Assembly (NCBI RefSeq): GCF_900129755.1
Contig: NZ_FQWT01000005.1
Location: 310,001-374,000 of the forward strand
DNA: 64,000 nucleotides
Direction of reading: 5' to 3'
Source of the DNA: Chryseobacterium oranimense
GTDB taxonomy: Bacteria; Bacteroidota; Bacteroidia; Flavobacteriales; Weeksellaceae
Part shown: positions 17,662 to 26,555 of the stretch, piece by piece
Layout: the number at the start of each line of letters is the position of its first letter
Numbering within the stretch: the first letter of the stretch is position 1
Position numbers and translations under genes: made by a program
The notes under the pieces: generated by a model
What the model was told of the DNA's origin: nothing
The model's input: only the letters and a program-made list of their open reading frames with translations
The model's database searches: none

Positions 17662-19332
17662 ATGTGTGGAATCGTATGTTTGTTTGACGCCAAACAAAAG
17701 ACCGAAATACTAAGACCTCAGGTTTTAGAAATGTCAAAAAAAATCCGTCACCGTGGTCCGGACTGGAGCGGTGTATATCAGGATGACAAAGTTGTATTTT
17801 CTCATGAAAGGCTTGCCATTGTAGATCCTACTTCAGGAAAGCAGCCTTTATTTACCAAAGACGGAAAAGTGGTGCTTGCAGTGAACGGAGAAATCTACAA
17901 TCACAGAGAATTAAAAGAAGAATTTCCGGATTTCGAATTTCAGACCCAGTCGGACTGTGAAGTAATCCTGGCCCTGTATAGAAAATATGGAAAGAATTTC
18001 ATTGAAAAGCTTAACGGAATTTTCGCATTTGCGCTTTATGATATAGAAAACGGGATCTATCTGATTGCCCGTGACCATATGGGAATCTGCCCTCTTTACC
18101 AGGGGTGGGACAAAAACGGCAACTATTATGTTGCTTCCGAACTGAAAGCACTGGAAGGTGTTTGCAAAACCATTGAAACATTCCTTCCCGGACATTTTGT
18201 ATACAGCCCTGACGGAACAGAACTTCAGCAATGGTACAAAAGAGACTGGGAAAGCTTTGACAACGTAAAAGATAACGACACCGATATATCAAAAATAAGA
18301 AAGGGCCTTGAAGATGCTGTTCACAGACAGCTGATGAGCGATGTTCCTTATGGTGTCCTTCTTTCCGGAGGTCTGGATTCATCCGTTATTTCAGCAGTTA
18401 CGGCAAAATTTGCACGACAGAGAGTGGAAAGCGGTGACACCCAGGAAGCATGGTACCCAAGACTTCACAGTTTTGCAGTGGGTTTGGTAGGATCTCCAGA
18501 CCTGGCAGCAGCAAGAAAGGCAGCAGACCATATCGGATCTGTACACCATGAAGTTAATTTTACCGTTCAGGAAGGACTGGATGCAGTGAGAGACGTTATT
18601 TATCATCTGGAAACTTATGATGTGACGACCATCAGGGCTTCCACTCCTATGTATCTTCTGGCAAGAGTAATCAAATCCATGGGAATCAAAATGGTACTGT
18701 CCGGAGAAGGTTCAGATGAATTATTCGGAGGCTATCTGTATTTCCACAAAGCTCCTAGTGCAAAAGAATTCCATGATGAAACGGTAAGAAAACTAAGCAA
18801 GTTACACCTTTATGACTGCTTAAGAGCTAACAAGGCACTGATGAGCTGGGGAATTGAAGGCAGAGTTCCTTTCCTGGACAAAGAATTCATGGATATTGCC
18901 ATGAAGGTAAACCCAAAAGACAAAATGATCAGTGCTTCAGAAGGAAAAATAGAAAAGTGGGTATTAAGAAAAGCTTTTGAGGACATTCTTCCCGAATCCA
19001 TTGTCTGGAGACAGAAAGAACAATTCTCAGACGGTGTAGGATATTCCTGGATCGATACCTTAAAAGAAGTTGCTGAAAAAGAAGTTACTGACGAAATGAT
19101 GGCCAATGCAAGATTCAGATTCCCTCTGAACACTCCTCAGAACAAAGAGGAATACAGATACAGAACCATTTTCGAAGAACATTTTCCAAGTGAAACAGCG
19201 GCAGCAACCGTTCCTTCAGTTCCTTCAGTAGCCTGCTCCACTCCTATCGCTCTGGAATGGGATGAGGCTTTCAAAAAGATGAATGATCCGAGCGGAAGAG
19301 CAGTGAAAGTACATGAGACGAGTTACGAGTAA
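17662..19332 (+). CDS. asnB: Asparagine synthase B (glutamine-hydrolysing)
   Basis: AsnB makes asparagine from aspartate, ATP and glutamine. The start is set at ATG 17662 so that Cys2 ('MCGIVCLFD') is the N-terminal nucleophile of the class II glutaminase domain. An upstream TTG at 17641 in the same frame would bury it. In the 556-residue product, 'HRGPDWSG' and 'NGEIYNHRE' belong to the glutaminase half. The ATP pyrophosphatase loop 'SGGLDSS' lies near residues 235-241, and 'GEGSDELFGGY' is also present. The length matches E. coli AsnB. Confidence 0.95.
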   Translation: MCGIVCLFDAKQKTEILRPQVLEMSKKIRHRGPDWSGVYQDDKVVFSHERLAIVDPTSGKQPLFTKDGKVVLAVNGEIYNHRELKEEFPDFEFQTQSDCEVILALYRKYGKNFIEKLNGIFAFALYDIENGIYLIARDHMGICPLYQGWDKNGNYYVASELKALEGVCKTIETFLPGHFVYSPDGTELQQWYKRDWESFDNVKDNDTDISKIRKGLEDAVHRQLMSDVPYGVLLSGGLDSSVISAVTAKFARQRVESGDTQEAWYPRLHSFAVGLVGSPDLAAARKAADHIGSVHHEVNFTVQEGLDAVRDVIYHLETYDVTTIRASTPMYLLARVIKSMGIKMVLSGEGSDELFGGYLYFHKAPSAKEFHDETVRKLSKLHLYDCLRANKALMSWGIEGRVPFLDKEFMDIAMKVNPKDKMISASEGKIEKWVLRKAFEDILPESIVWRQKEQFSDGVGYSWIDTLKEVAEKEVTDEMMANARFRFPLNTPQNKEEYRYRTIFEEHFPSETAAATVPSVPSVACSTPIALEWDEAFKKMNDPSGRAVKVHETSYE

Positions 19333-19440
19333 AGAGTTTCGTGATGCGTGGTTCGGGTTTAAGGTTGAGAGTTAAAGGGTTTTAGGATCTGATCTATGTT
19401 GCTGGATGTAGGTTGACAGTTAAATTATTCACCATTACTC
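19333..19440. repeat. Word-like intergenic repeat
   Basis: The sequence after asnB reads as phrases such as GTGATGCGTGGTTCGGGTTT, GGTTGAGAGTTAAAGGGTTT and GTAGGTTGACAGTT, the same vocabulary as the repeats at 3620-3900 and 14000-14240 in the opposite sense. It is non-coding. Confidence 0.45.
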
Positions 19441-19473
19441 ATCTCATCTTCTATTTTTAATCATAAAATTATC

Positions 19474-19502
19474 AATCCTGTAGAAATACAGGATTTTCTT
19501 TT
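19474..19502 (+). terminator. Probable intrinsic terminator of asnB
   Basis: AATCCTGT and ACAGGATT form an 8-bp stem with a 6-nt loop, followed by TTCTTTT. Confidence 0.7.
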
Positions 19503-19565
19503 GAATAACGTTAATAATATCAATATAATTTAACCGACAATCAAAAATAATATCTAAGAAATAAT

Positions 19566-19573
19566 TATATTTG
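19566..19573 (+). promoter_or_regulatory. -7 element before the 19601 gene
   Basis: TATATTTG matches TAnnTTTG. It overlaps an upstream TTG that could be misread as a start codon, which favours the ATG at 19601. Confidence 0.5.
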
Positions 19574-19600
19574 GACAACGAAAATATCAATTATAAAAAA

Positions 19601-20413
19601 ATGAGAAGAAATCTTACTGTTTTGTTTGCCTTATTATCCATCAGTTTTGCTTTTGGACAGGGAAAATATGGCAAATACTTAAATTCAAAAAAGCTTGCCT
19701 TGTCTTACAAAAGTGTGAAAGATGTAGATAAGGACGACTATTATCAGCAGTATTACTGGCTGGTAAAAGCAGAACAGCTTAAAACGTATCCTCACCTGAA
19801 AGATGTAAAGCCTGTCGTTTTATATGAGTTTGTGAAAAAAGTAAATCCTCAGAATCCTACCAAAAAACTTGATGAAAGAGGAAAAGAGCTCAGAGCAACT
19901 GCAGAATTATCTTTAAATCAGTATTTTAAAAATAAAAAATTCGAGAATAATTCAGTGTTGATGTACAACCTTGAAACCTATGTGGATCCGTCTAAAGGAC
20001 AGTACTATACTAAAGTAGATCCCGAAAAGATCAAAGAACTGGTTCCAAAAGAATTATTCGCCTTCAATTCTTTAAACAGAAACTTAGGGGAAGAAAAAAC
20101 CTACTACCTGTGGATCGATAAGAAAAAAGACGATTTCAAAATTGTAGATATCATTCCTGATGAAAAAGAAGACAAAGCTTTTTATACAAGATTAAAACAG
20201 TATCTTCCCAACTATAAGTTTTCCAAATATGTTCCTTCTGTAAAAAAAGGAAACAAATCGGACAAAACAGACGTAGATTACTATTACATCATGCCGTTCG
20301 AACAAAACACCGATAATATCGAATACAAAACAAAAGATTTCAAAACTTTCATTTTAAGCCAGTACAGAAAAGCCGGTGACGAGTGGAAAGGAGTCGAAAA
20401 AACAAAAAAATAA
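19601..20413 (+). CDS. Hypothetical secreted protein
   Basis: The 270-residue product starts 'MRRNLTVLFALLSISFAFGQ', a clear signal peptide, so ATG 19601 is preferred over the in-frame TTG at 19571. The mature part is very rich in Lys, Tyr and Asp, with several 'KDDYYQQYYW'-like clusters. It has no membrane segment and no family I recognise. It lies alone between two terminators. Confidence 0.7.
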   Translation: MRRNLTVLFALLSISFAFGQGKYGKYLNSKKLALSYKSVKDVDKDDYYQQYYWLVKAEQLKTYPHLKDVKPVVLYEFVKKVNPQNPTKKLDERGKELRATAELSLNQYFKNKKFENNSVLMYNLETYVDPSKGQYYTKVDPEKIKELVPKELFAFNSLNRNLGEEKTYYLWIDKKKDDFKIVDIIPDEKEDKAFYTRLKQYLPNYKFSKYVPSVKKGNKSDKTDVDYYYIMPFEQNTDNIEYKTKDFKTFILSQYRKAGDEWKGVEKTKK

Positions 20414-20414
20414 T

Positions 20415-20455
20415 TAAAAAAGTCCTGTGAAAATTCACAGGACTTTTTTAATTTT
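20415..20455 (+). terminator. Intrinsic terminator
   Basis: AAAAAAGTCCTGTGAA and TTCACAGGACTTTTTT form a long perfect stem with a T tract. Confidence 0.87.
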
Positions 20456-20551
20456 ATATGAAATTCTTTATCTAAGGATTAAAGCGCTTCACACGGAAGC
20501 CGATTTCAATAAAAAAAATCTGGAAGCAAAGACACTTCCAGTCTGCATCGA

Positions 20552-21955
20552 ATGATAGAAACAAGCCCGCAACAGACCTCAGTAAAAAAAATACTTCCGC
20601 TTATCCTTGCCACTGCTATTTTTATGCAGATGCTGGATTCCACCATCCTGAACACTTCCCTGCCTTCCATTGCAAAGGACCTGAATGAATCTCCGCTCAA
20701 TATGCAGAATGCCATTATCAGCTACGTTCTTACCCTGGCAGTCTTTATGCCTGCAAGCGGTTTTCTGGCAGACCGGTTTGGAACAAAAAAGGTATTTATT
20801 TTTTCACTGGTGCTTTTCAGCATAGGTTCCCTGTTCTGCTCCATGTCACAAAATCTTACCCACCTTGTTATTTCCAGAGTTATTCAAGGGGTTGGAGGAA
20901 GTTTAATGACGCCTGTCGGAAAATTGGCACTCATTAAAACTTTTGATAAGAACGAATTGCTTAAAGCTATGAACTTTGCCATTATTCCTGCCCTCATCGG
21001 CCCTGTACTTGGTCCGCTGGTCGGAGGATATATGGTGGACTATCTTTCATGGCACTGGATTTTCCTGATTAACATTCCTATTGGTTTTCTAGGAATTATC
21101 CTTGGCTTAAAATATATGCCCGATTACAAATCCACCGATGTCGATTTTGACCTGAAAGGATTTTTAATCTTTGCTGCCGCATCACTTCTGCTTTCCATTT
21201 CACTGGAACTTTTCGGAGATATTCAGAATATCACCCCGGTCCTTGTTGTATTCATCCTGGGATTTTTATTTCTGTACTATTATTACAAACATGCCAGAAG
21301 AGGCGGAAATCCTATTTTCCCCTTAGACCTGTTTCAGGTAAGAACTTTCCGGGTAGGAATCGTCGGGAACCTTGCCACACGTTTAGGAATCAGTTCTGTT
21401 CCTTTACTGCTTCCCCTGATGATCCAGATTGCTTATAAGCAGTCGGCAGTGACTTCAGGATGGATCATTGCTCCTATGGCTCTTACCGCGATCTTCGGAA
21501 AATCATCCGTTATAAAAATTTTGAATAAATATGGCTACCGTCAAACCTTAATGGTCAATACCTTCATTATCGGAACCCTGATCTGCATGCTTGCTATTCC
21601 CGATATCCATACTTCTCTATACTGGTTTGTTCCTATTATTGCCGTATTAGGATTTTTCAACTCTATCCAGTTTACCTCAATGAATACCATTTCCATTGCA
21701 GATCTCAGAAACTTTCAAACCAGTAGCGGGAATTCCCTGCTATCAGTCAATCAGCAGCTGGCTATCGGGTTCGGGATTGCTTTCGGACTGATTGTTTTAA
21801 AATTGTTTGAAAGCTCTGAACTTATCAAGGGGGAGAGCCACAACGCCTTCCGCTATACTTTTCTTACTGTAGGAATACTGACGATTATATCCGGTTTTGT
21901 TTTCAGAAGGCTCCATATTTCGGACGGAAAGAATATGAAATCAAAAGAGGATTAG
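20552..21955 (+). CDS. MFS multidrug exporter, DHA2 (EmrB/QacA-like) family
   Basis: This is a proton-driven exporter in the inner membrane. The 467-residue protein is mostly hydrophobic helices. Near residue 22 'MLDSTILNTSLPSIA' is the DHA2 helix-1 motif D, 'GFLADRFGTKKVF' is motif A, and 'PALIGPVLGPLVGG' near residue 150 is motif C of drug/H+ antiporters. It is slightly short for a 14-helix member. The substrate is unknown. No MarR/TetR regulator or membrane-fusion partner is adjacent. Confidence 0.9.
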   Translation: MIETSPQQTSVKKILPLILATAIFMQMLDSTILNTSLPSIAKDLNESPLNMQNAIISYVLTLAVFMPASGFLADRFGTKKVFIFSLVLFSIGSLFCSMSQNLTHLVISRVIQGVGGSLMTPVGKLALIKTFDKNELLKAMNFAIIPALIGPVLGPLVGGYMVDYLSWHWIFLINIPIGFLGIILGLKYMPDYKSTDVDFDLKGFLIFAAASLLLSISLELFGDIQNITPVLVVFILGFLFLYYYYKHARRGGNPIFPLDLFQVRTFRVGIVGNLATRLGISSVPLLLPLMIQIAYKQSAVTSGWIIAPMALTAIFGKSSVIKILNKYGYRQTLMVNTFIIGTLICMLAIPDIHTSLYWFVPIIAVLGFFNSIQFTSMNTISIADLRNFQTSSGNSLLSVNQQLAIGFGIAFGLIVLKLFESSELIKGESHNAFRYTFLTVGILTIISGFVFRRLHISDGKNMKSKED

Positions 21956-21956
21956 T

Positions 21957-22066
21957 CAAAGATGGCTGAAAAAGCGAAGAGGCGAAACAGCAAATTTGCT
22001 TCGCCATAGGGTTCACCGTTTAGCCCTTTCGCCTTTTCATCTTTCATCTTTCATCTTTACGAACTT
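21957..22066. repeat. Repeat-like intergenic sequence with tandem TTTCATC units
   Basis: CATCTTTCATCTTTCATCTTT (22039-22059) is a tandem 7-bp repeat. GAGGCGAAACAGCAAATTT just before it is an inverted copy of a phrase near 13379. It is non-coding. Confidence 0.5.
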
Positions 22067-22100
22067 AACACAGATCAATGTCCCCGATTTTCCACTTCAG

Positions 22101-22108
22101 TATTTTTG
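22101..22108 (+). promoter_or_regulatory. -7 element of the pirin operon
   Basis: TATTTTTG matches TAnnTTTG and lies 18 bp before the ATG at 22127. This argues against the in-frame TTG at 22106 as the start. Confidence 0.55.
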
Positions 22109-22126
22109 TTATATAAAATTCATATT

Positions 22127-23002
22127 ATGACAGCGAAAAAAGTAGAAATCGTGGTATCACCGAAACCTGCACATTTTGTGGGGGACGGTTTTAGAGTTCA
22201 TAATTTTATCCCGGGCGTGCAAGGTTTGGACATGAAAAGAATGGACCCGTTCATTATGCTTGATTACAATTCGAAATTCCATTTCAATGGTTCAGAAAGG
22301 CCGCGTGGTGTAGGAGTACATCCTCACAGAGGTTTTGAAACCGTCACTATAGCTTATCAGGGTAAAGTAGAACATCATGACAGTGCCGGCGGCGGCGGGA
22401 TCATAGGAGAAGGAGATGTACAGTGGATGACGGCAGCCAAAGGAGTTCTTCATAAAGAATATCATGAAACCGAATGGTCTAAAAAAGGCGGTATTTTCCA
22501 GATGGTCCAGTTATGGGTCAACCTTCCTGCAAAAGATAAAATGAGCTGCCCGAAATACCAGGCCATAGAAAATTCAGCTATGAAACGCGTTGATCTTGGT
22601 GATAATGGTTTTGTGGAAATCATTGCAGGAGAATATAATGGACAAAAAGGACCTGCATACACTTTTACCCCCCTGAACATGATGAATGCAAAATTAAAAG
22701 CCGGCGGAAAAGCTGAATTCAGTTTCCCTGCTCATTTTAATACCGCTGCATTGGTTATTGAAGGGAGCATTACTGTAAATGGGGAACAAAAAGCAGCGTC
22801 AGATCATTTCGTCCTATTCAGAAATGAAGGGGAAACTTTCAGTATTGAAGCTCATGAAGATTCAATAGTACTGATCATCAGCGGAGAGCCAATTAACGAA
22901 CCTATCTATCCTCACGGACCTTTCGTAATGAATACGAGAGAGGAAATTATGCAGGCCTTTGAAGATTTTAATACCGGAAAGTTCGGCTATCTGGAAGATT
23001 AA
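22127..23002 (+). CDS. Pirin family protein (first copy)
   Basis: This bicupin protein has 291 residues from ATG 22127. The metal-binding motif of the N-terminal cupin is visible as 'VHPHRGFETVTIAYQGKVEHHDS', and 'WMTAAKGVLHKEYH' follows. A C-terminal pirin domain contains 'FNTAALVIEGSITVNGE'. Pirins bind Fe(II); some have quercetin 2,3-dioxygenase activity and others act as redox sensors. It opens a run of eight same-strand genes reaching 26443. The substrate is unknown. Confidence 0.92.
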   Translation: MTAKKVEIVVSPKPAHFVGDGFRVHNFIPGVQGLDMKRMDPFIMLDYNSKFHFNGSERPRGVGVHPHRGFETVTIAYQGKVEHHDSAGGGGIIGEGDVQWMTAAKGVLHKEYHETEWSKKGGIFQMVQLWVNLPAKDKMSCPKYQAIENSAMKRVDLGDNGFVEIIAGEYNGQKGPAYTFTPLNMMNAKLKAGGKAEFSFPAHFNTAALVIEGSITVNGEQKAASDHFVLFRNEGETFSIEAHEDSIVLIISGEPINEPIYPHGPFVMNTREEIMQAFEDFNTGKFGYLED

Positions 23003-23140
23003 GAGATTTAAATTTATCTTAATCTTAAATTATTCCTTTTTTATTAACTTTATATACTTGTGTTTGGTGAGCTGCAAAGAAATGGATTTAAATTTTGTGT
23101 CTTTGCAATCCGCCAGCTAATTGATTATACAGAAAGAATT

Positions 23141-23452
23141 ATGAAACCTGAATTTGAAAATATTCCTCTTGTAAAAACAGGAAAAAGATTTGAAATAGAA
23201 ATCGACGGACATTTCGCCTTTATTGACTACCGTGAAATGGGCCACCAGATTGCTCTGGTACATACCGAAGCTGCTCCCGAACTGGCAGGTACGGGAGCAG
23301 CCGTTGCTGTCGTGGAAAAAACTCTGGCTTATATTGAAGAAAATGAGAAAAAGCTTCTTCCGTTCTGTCCCTATGTCTTTGCTTACATTAAAAGACATCC
23401 GGAGTGGAAACGTATCGTTGATGAAAGATTTGAAGGGTACGATAAACTGTAA
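23141..23452 (+). CDS. YjdJ-type GNAT acetyltransferase-like protein (first copy)
   Basis: The start ATG 23141 gives 103 residues ('MKPEFENIPLV'). An upstream in-frame GTG at 23060 adds sequence unlike the family. The short GNAT fold is recognised by 'FAFIDYREMGHQIALVHTEAAPELAGTGAAVAVVEKTLAYI' and 'LLPFCPYVFAYIKRHPEW'. This class (N-acetyltransferase domain like E. coli YjdJ) is small, and its substrate is unknown. It sits between the two pirins. A second copy ends the operon. Confidence 0.85.
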   Translation: MKPEFENIPLVKTGKRFEIEIDGHFAFIDYREMGHQIALVHTEAAPELAGTGAAVAVVEKTLAYIEENEKKLLPFCPYVFAYIKRHPEWKRIVDERFEGYDKL

Positions 23453-23505
23453 CCACAAACTAAAAATCTATTTTCATTAATCTAAATTTAAACACTTAAT
23501 TTATT

Positions 23506-24405
23506 ATGTCAAATATCGGACTTATCATAGAGGAAAAAGCAGCAGATATAGGAAATTTCCTGGTGGGTAGACTTCTTCCCTTCCGTGAAAAAAGAGCAGT
23601 CGGACCATTTGTATTTATCGACCATATGGGGCCTTCTGAACTGAAAGATTATCAGAACCTTGATGTTCCCCCGCATCCCCATATCGGATTATCAACTCTC
23701 ACTTACCTTTTAGAAGGATCTATTTTTCACAGAGACAGCATAGGAAGTGCTGTTGAAATAAAACCGGGAGCCGTTAACTGGATGACTGCCGGAAAGGGCG
23801 TTGTGCATTCGGAAAGAACTCCTGAATATTTAAGACACAGCGATAAAAGACTCCACGGATTCCAGATCTGGGTAGGTCTTCCAAAGCATCTGGAACAGAC
23901 TGAGCCTACTTTCCACCATATTGAAGCAGATGAAATTCCGGTGTGGGAAGAAGATGGAATTCAGTATAAACTGATTGCGGGTGAAGCATTCGGAAGACAA
24001 TCTGCGGTTCCTGTTCACAGCAAATTATTTTTTATTGAGATCAAAACCAAAGAGGCAAAGAAAATAAGCATCGGGAAAGATCTTTATGGAGAAGCAGCCA
24101 TGTATGTGCTGGACGGTACGGTTTCAACAGAAGGAAATACTTATGGTTCAAAGCAGTTAATGATTGCCAAAGACACAAAACTATGTGAATTCGACATGAG
24201 CGAAAATGGTACGGTGTATCTTTTCGGTGGAGAGCCTTTTGACGAGGAGCGTTTTATATTCTGGAATTTTGTAAATTCAGACAAGGAACTGATCGACCAG
24301 GCCAAAGTGAACTGGAATGACCAGAACCACGATGCTTTTCCTTTGGTTCCCGGCGACGAAAAAGAATATGTTCCGCTTCCGAAGGCCGTTTTAAATAGAA
24401 AATAA
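23506..24405 (+). CDS. Pirin family protein (second copy)
   Basis: This 299-residue bicupin is clearly distinct from the first pirin. The cupin metal site is 'PHPHIGLSTLTYLLEGSIFHRDS' near residue 55, and 'WMTAGKGVVHSERTP' follows. 'GFQIWVGLPKHLEQTEPTFHH' is typical of the pirin core. The two pirins differ in the second half, so they are old paralogs rather than a recent duplication. A flavin reductase gene follows 23 bp later. Confidence 0.92.
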   Translation: MSNIGLIIEEKAADIGNFLVGRLLPFREKRAVGPFVFIDHMGPSELKDYQNLDVPPHPHIGLSTLTYLLEGSIFHRDSIGSAVEIKPGAVNWMTAGKGVVHSERTPEYLRHSDKRLHGFQIWVGLPKHLEQTEPTFHHIEADEIPVWEEDGIQYKLIAGEAFGRQSAVPVHSKLFFIEIKTKEAKKISIGKDLYGEAAMYVLDGTVSTEGNTYGSKQLMIAKDTKLCEFDMSENGTVYLFGGEPFDEERFIFWNFVNSDKELIDQAKVNWNDQNHDAFPLVPGDEKEYVPLPKAVLNRK

Positions 24406-24428
24406 CCGTTAGCACAGAAAGATAAACC

Positions 24429-24968
24429 ATGAAAATATTAGCATTTGCAGGAAGCACATCTTCTACTTCCATCAACAGGGAACTTGTAAAATTTGTTCTG
24501 AAAGATTTCCAGGATGAAGAAATCAACCTGATCGACCTTAATGATTTTACGATGCCAGTTTTCTCTGTAGATCTTGAAAAGAAAGGTTTCCCGGACGAAG
24601 CCCATAACTTTTTAAAGCAGATTGAAGAATGTGATGTGATCATATGCTCTCTTGCGGAACACAACAGGTCTTACAGCTCCGCCTTTAAAAATGTCTTCGA
24701 CTGGTCGTCAAGGATCAATGTGAAAGTTTTTCAAAATAAGCCTATGTTCCTGATGAGCACTTCACCCGGAGGATACGGCGGCGGTAATGTGATGAATACG
24801 GCAAAGACTTTTTTCCCGCAGTTTGCGGCAGACGTCAAAGAGACCTTTTCACTGCCTAAATTCTATGAAAATTTTGATCTCGAGGCTGGTGTCATCAATC
24901 CTGATATGCTTAAAGATCTTAAAGACAAGATAGAAAATTTTAAAAACGAGGTTAAAACCAATGACTAA
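24429..24968 (+). CDS. NAD(P)H-dependent FMN reductase family protein
   Basis: The 179-residue flavodoxin-like protein has an N-terminal phosphate-binding loop 'FAGSTSSTSINRELVKFVL' and the flavin-site region 'MSTSPGGYGGGNVMNTAK' near residue 115. Members reduce FMN, quinones, chromate or azo compounds with NAD(P)H. The stop overlaps the next gene by 8 bp, showing co-translation with the TMEM175 gene. Confidence 0.88.
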   Translation: MKILAFAGSTSSTSINRELVKFVLKDFQDEEINLIDLNDFTMPVFSVDLEKKGFPDEAHNFLKQIEECDVIICSLAEHNRSYSSAFKNVFDWSSRINVKVFQNKPMFLMSTSPGGYGGGNVMNTAKTFFPQFAADVKETFSLPKFYENFDLEAGVINPDMLKDLKDKIENFKNEVKTND

Positions 24969-25539
24969 GGGGAGACTGGAAGCTTTCAGTGATGGTGTTT
25001 TAGCCATCATCATTACCATTATGGTTCTTGAACTGAAGGTTCCGGAAGGAAACAGCTGGGCCAGCCTCAGACCTCTTTTCCCAAAATTCCTCGCTTATAT
25101 TTTCAGTTTTATCTATGTGGGAATCTATTGGAATAATCATCATCACCTGTTTCAGGCAGTAAAAAAAATAAACGGAAGCATTCTCTGGGCTAACCTCCAC
25201 CTGCTGTTCTGGCTTTCTTTAATGCCTGTTGCTACAGAATGGATAGGAACAACGCATTTTGCAAGTAATCCGGTGGCAGCCTACGGAATCTGTGTGATTA
25301 TGTCCGCAGTGGCCTATACCATTTTAGAAAACCTGATTATTAAGTGCGAAGGTGAAAATTCAAAGCTGAAAGAAGCTATACATTCAAAATTTAAAGAATA
25401 TATCTCGATCGTATTTTATGTCCTTGGAATCGCTATTTCATTTTTTTATCCCTATATTGCCATAGGTTTTTATTATCTCGTGGCTCTCATATGGCTGATT
25501 CCGGACAGAAGAATCGAAAAATCCCTAAAAGAAAATTAA
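24961..25539 (+). CDS. TMEM175 family potassium channel (DUF1211)
   Basis: The 192-residue membrane protein starts 'MTKGRLEAFSDGVLAIIITIMVLEL', the RxxxFSD signature of the bacterial TMEM175 family, with six hydrophobic segments expected. Bacterial TMEM175 forms tetrameric, weakly selective potassium channels without a P-loop. It lies inside a redox-enzyme operon and overlaps the upstream gene by 8 bp. Confidence 0.9.
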   Translation: MTKGRLEAFSDGVLAIIITIMVLELKVPEGNSWASLRPLFPKFLAYIFSFIYVGIYWNNHHHLFQAVKKINGSILWANLHLLFWLSLMPVATEWIGTTHFASNPVAAYGICVIMSAVAYTILENLIIKCEGENSKLKEAIHSKFKEYISIVFYVLGIAISFFYPYIAIGFYYLVALIWLIPDRRIEKSLKEN

Positions 25540-25540
25540 T

Positions 25541-25759
25541 ATGGAAACACACGAATATCCCAACGGCAATATTACGGTTATCTGGCAGCCACAGAAGTGC
25601 ATCCACTCGGCTGTTTGCGTAAAAATGCTTCCCAAAGTCTACAATCCTAAAGACAGACCCTGGATAAAAGCCGAAAATGCAAGCCCTGAAGAACTAAAAA
25701 ACCAGATAGACCAGTGCCCGTCAGGAGCATTAAGTTATAAATTCAATACACAAAAATAA
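25541..25759 (+). CDS. YjdI-like 4Fe-4S mono-cluster protein
   Basis: The 72-residue protein matches the divergent ferredoxin-like YjdI family: 'KCIHSAVCVKMLPKVYN' (Cys20, Cys26) and 'CPSGALSYKF' (Cys59). Only three cysteines are present, as usual in this family, so a fourth ligand must be another residue. In E. coli yjdI lies next to yjdJ; here it is followed by an OsmC gene and a YjdJ-type gene. It shares its last base with the next start. Confidence 0.88.
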   Translation: METHEYPNGNITVIWQPQKCIHSAVCVKMLPKVYNPKDRPWIKAENASPEELKNQIDQCPSGALSYKFNTQK

Positions 25760-26154
25760 TGGCGGTAACCGTAAAAGCAAGCTTAGGAAAAACAAAATAT
25801 TATACTGAGGTAACAGCCGGCGAAAACAAGCTTATCACCGATGAGCCTATTGATAAAGGCGGTCAGAATAAAGGTTTCAATCCACTGGAAATCCTGGCAA
25901 CCTCTCTGGCAAGCTGTACTGCAGCCACTTTAAGGATGTATATTGAAAGAAAGGAATGGGATGTGGAAAACATCAACGTAGAAGTTGAGCTTGAAAATTA
26001 TCCTCTAACCAAAAGAGCTGTTTTTAAAAGAGAAATAAGCTTTGAAGGTCTTCTGGATGATGAGCAGCTGAAAAGGCTCCACACTATTGCAGATGCCTGC
26101 CCGGTACACAAAATATTAACCAACGATATAGAAATACTAACCAAATTTTCATAA
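25759..26154 (+). CDS. OsmC/Ohr family peroxidase-like protein
   Basis: The 131-residue protein has both redox cysteines of the family, in 'LASCTAATLRMYI' and 'ADACPVHKIL'. OsmC/Ohr enzymes reduce organic hydroperoxides using their cysteine pair. The subgroup looks closer to YhfA/OsmC than to Ohr. It starts on the last base of the YjdI gene and ends 1 bp before the next start, in the densest part of the operon. Confidence 0.9.
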   Translation: MAVTVKASLGKTKYYTEVTAGENKLITDEPIDKGGQNKGFNPLEILATSLASCTAATLRMYIERKEWDVENINVEVELENYPLTKRAVFKREISFEGLLDDEQLKRLHTIADACPVHKILTNDIEILTKFS

Positions 26155-26155
26155 T

Positions 26156-26443
26156 ATGACCGAAGTAAAGCAAAACAACGACGAAAAACACGGAAGTTTT
26201 GAAGCTTTCATAGATGGAACACGCGCAGGAATGATGACGTATACCTGGGCCGGAGAAGAAAGATTTATTATAGACCACACGGAGGTGGAAGAAGCCTACA
26301 ACGGCAAAGGTGTAGGAAAAGAAATGCTTCTGGCAGCAGTGGAATTTGCCAGGAAGAACCATAAAAAAATCATTCCGCTTTGCCCGTTTGCCAAAGCAAG
26401 CTTTCAGAAAAGTGAAGAATTACAGGATGTTCTAGTCAACTGA
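26156..26443 (+). CDS. YjdJ-type GNAT acetyltransferase-like protein (second copy)
   Basis: The 95-residue product has the same short GNAT fold as the gene at 23141: 'FIIDHTEVEEAYNGKGVGKEMLLAAVEFARKN' and 'IIPLCPFAKASF'. It retains a recognisable acetyl-CoA loop ('NGKGVGKEM'). It is the last gene of the pirin-OsmC cassette. A terminator follows. Confidence 0.88.
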   Translation: MTEVKQNNDEKHGSFEAFIDGTRAGMMTYTWAGEERFIIDHTEVEEAYNGKGVGKEMLLAAVEFARKNHKKIIPLCPFAKASFQKSEELQDVLVN

Positions 26444-26467
26444 TGATGATTTTGCCCTCAAGATACA

Positions 26468-26508
26468 GGCCTTTCGGATGTTTTATTCTGAAAGGCTTTT
26501 TCTTTCTT
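26468..26508 (+). terminator. Terminator of the pirin-OsmC operon
   Basis: GCCTTTC and GAAAGGC form a 7-bp stem with a 14-nt loop, followed by TTTTTC. Confidence 0.75.
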
Positions 26509-26555
26509 ATCAGAACATAAAAAAACTATATTTGTAAAATTTTAATTGAAAAACT

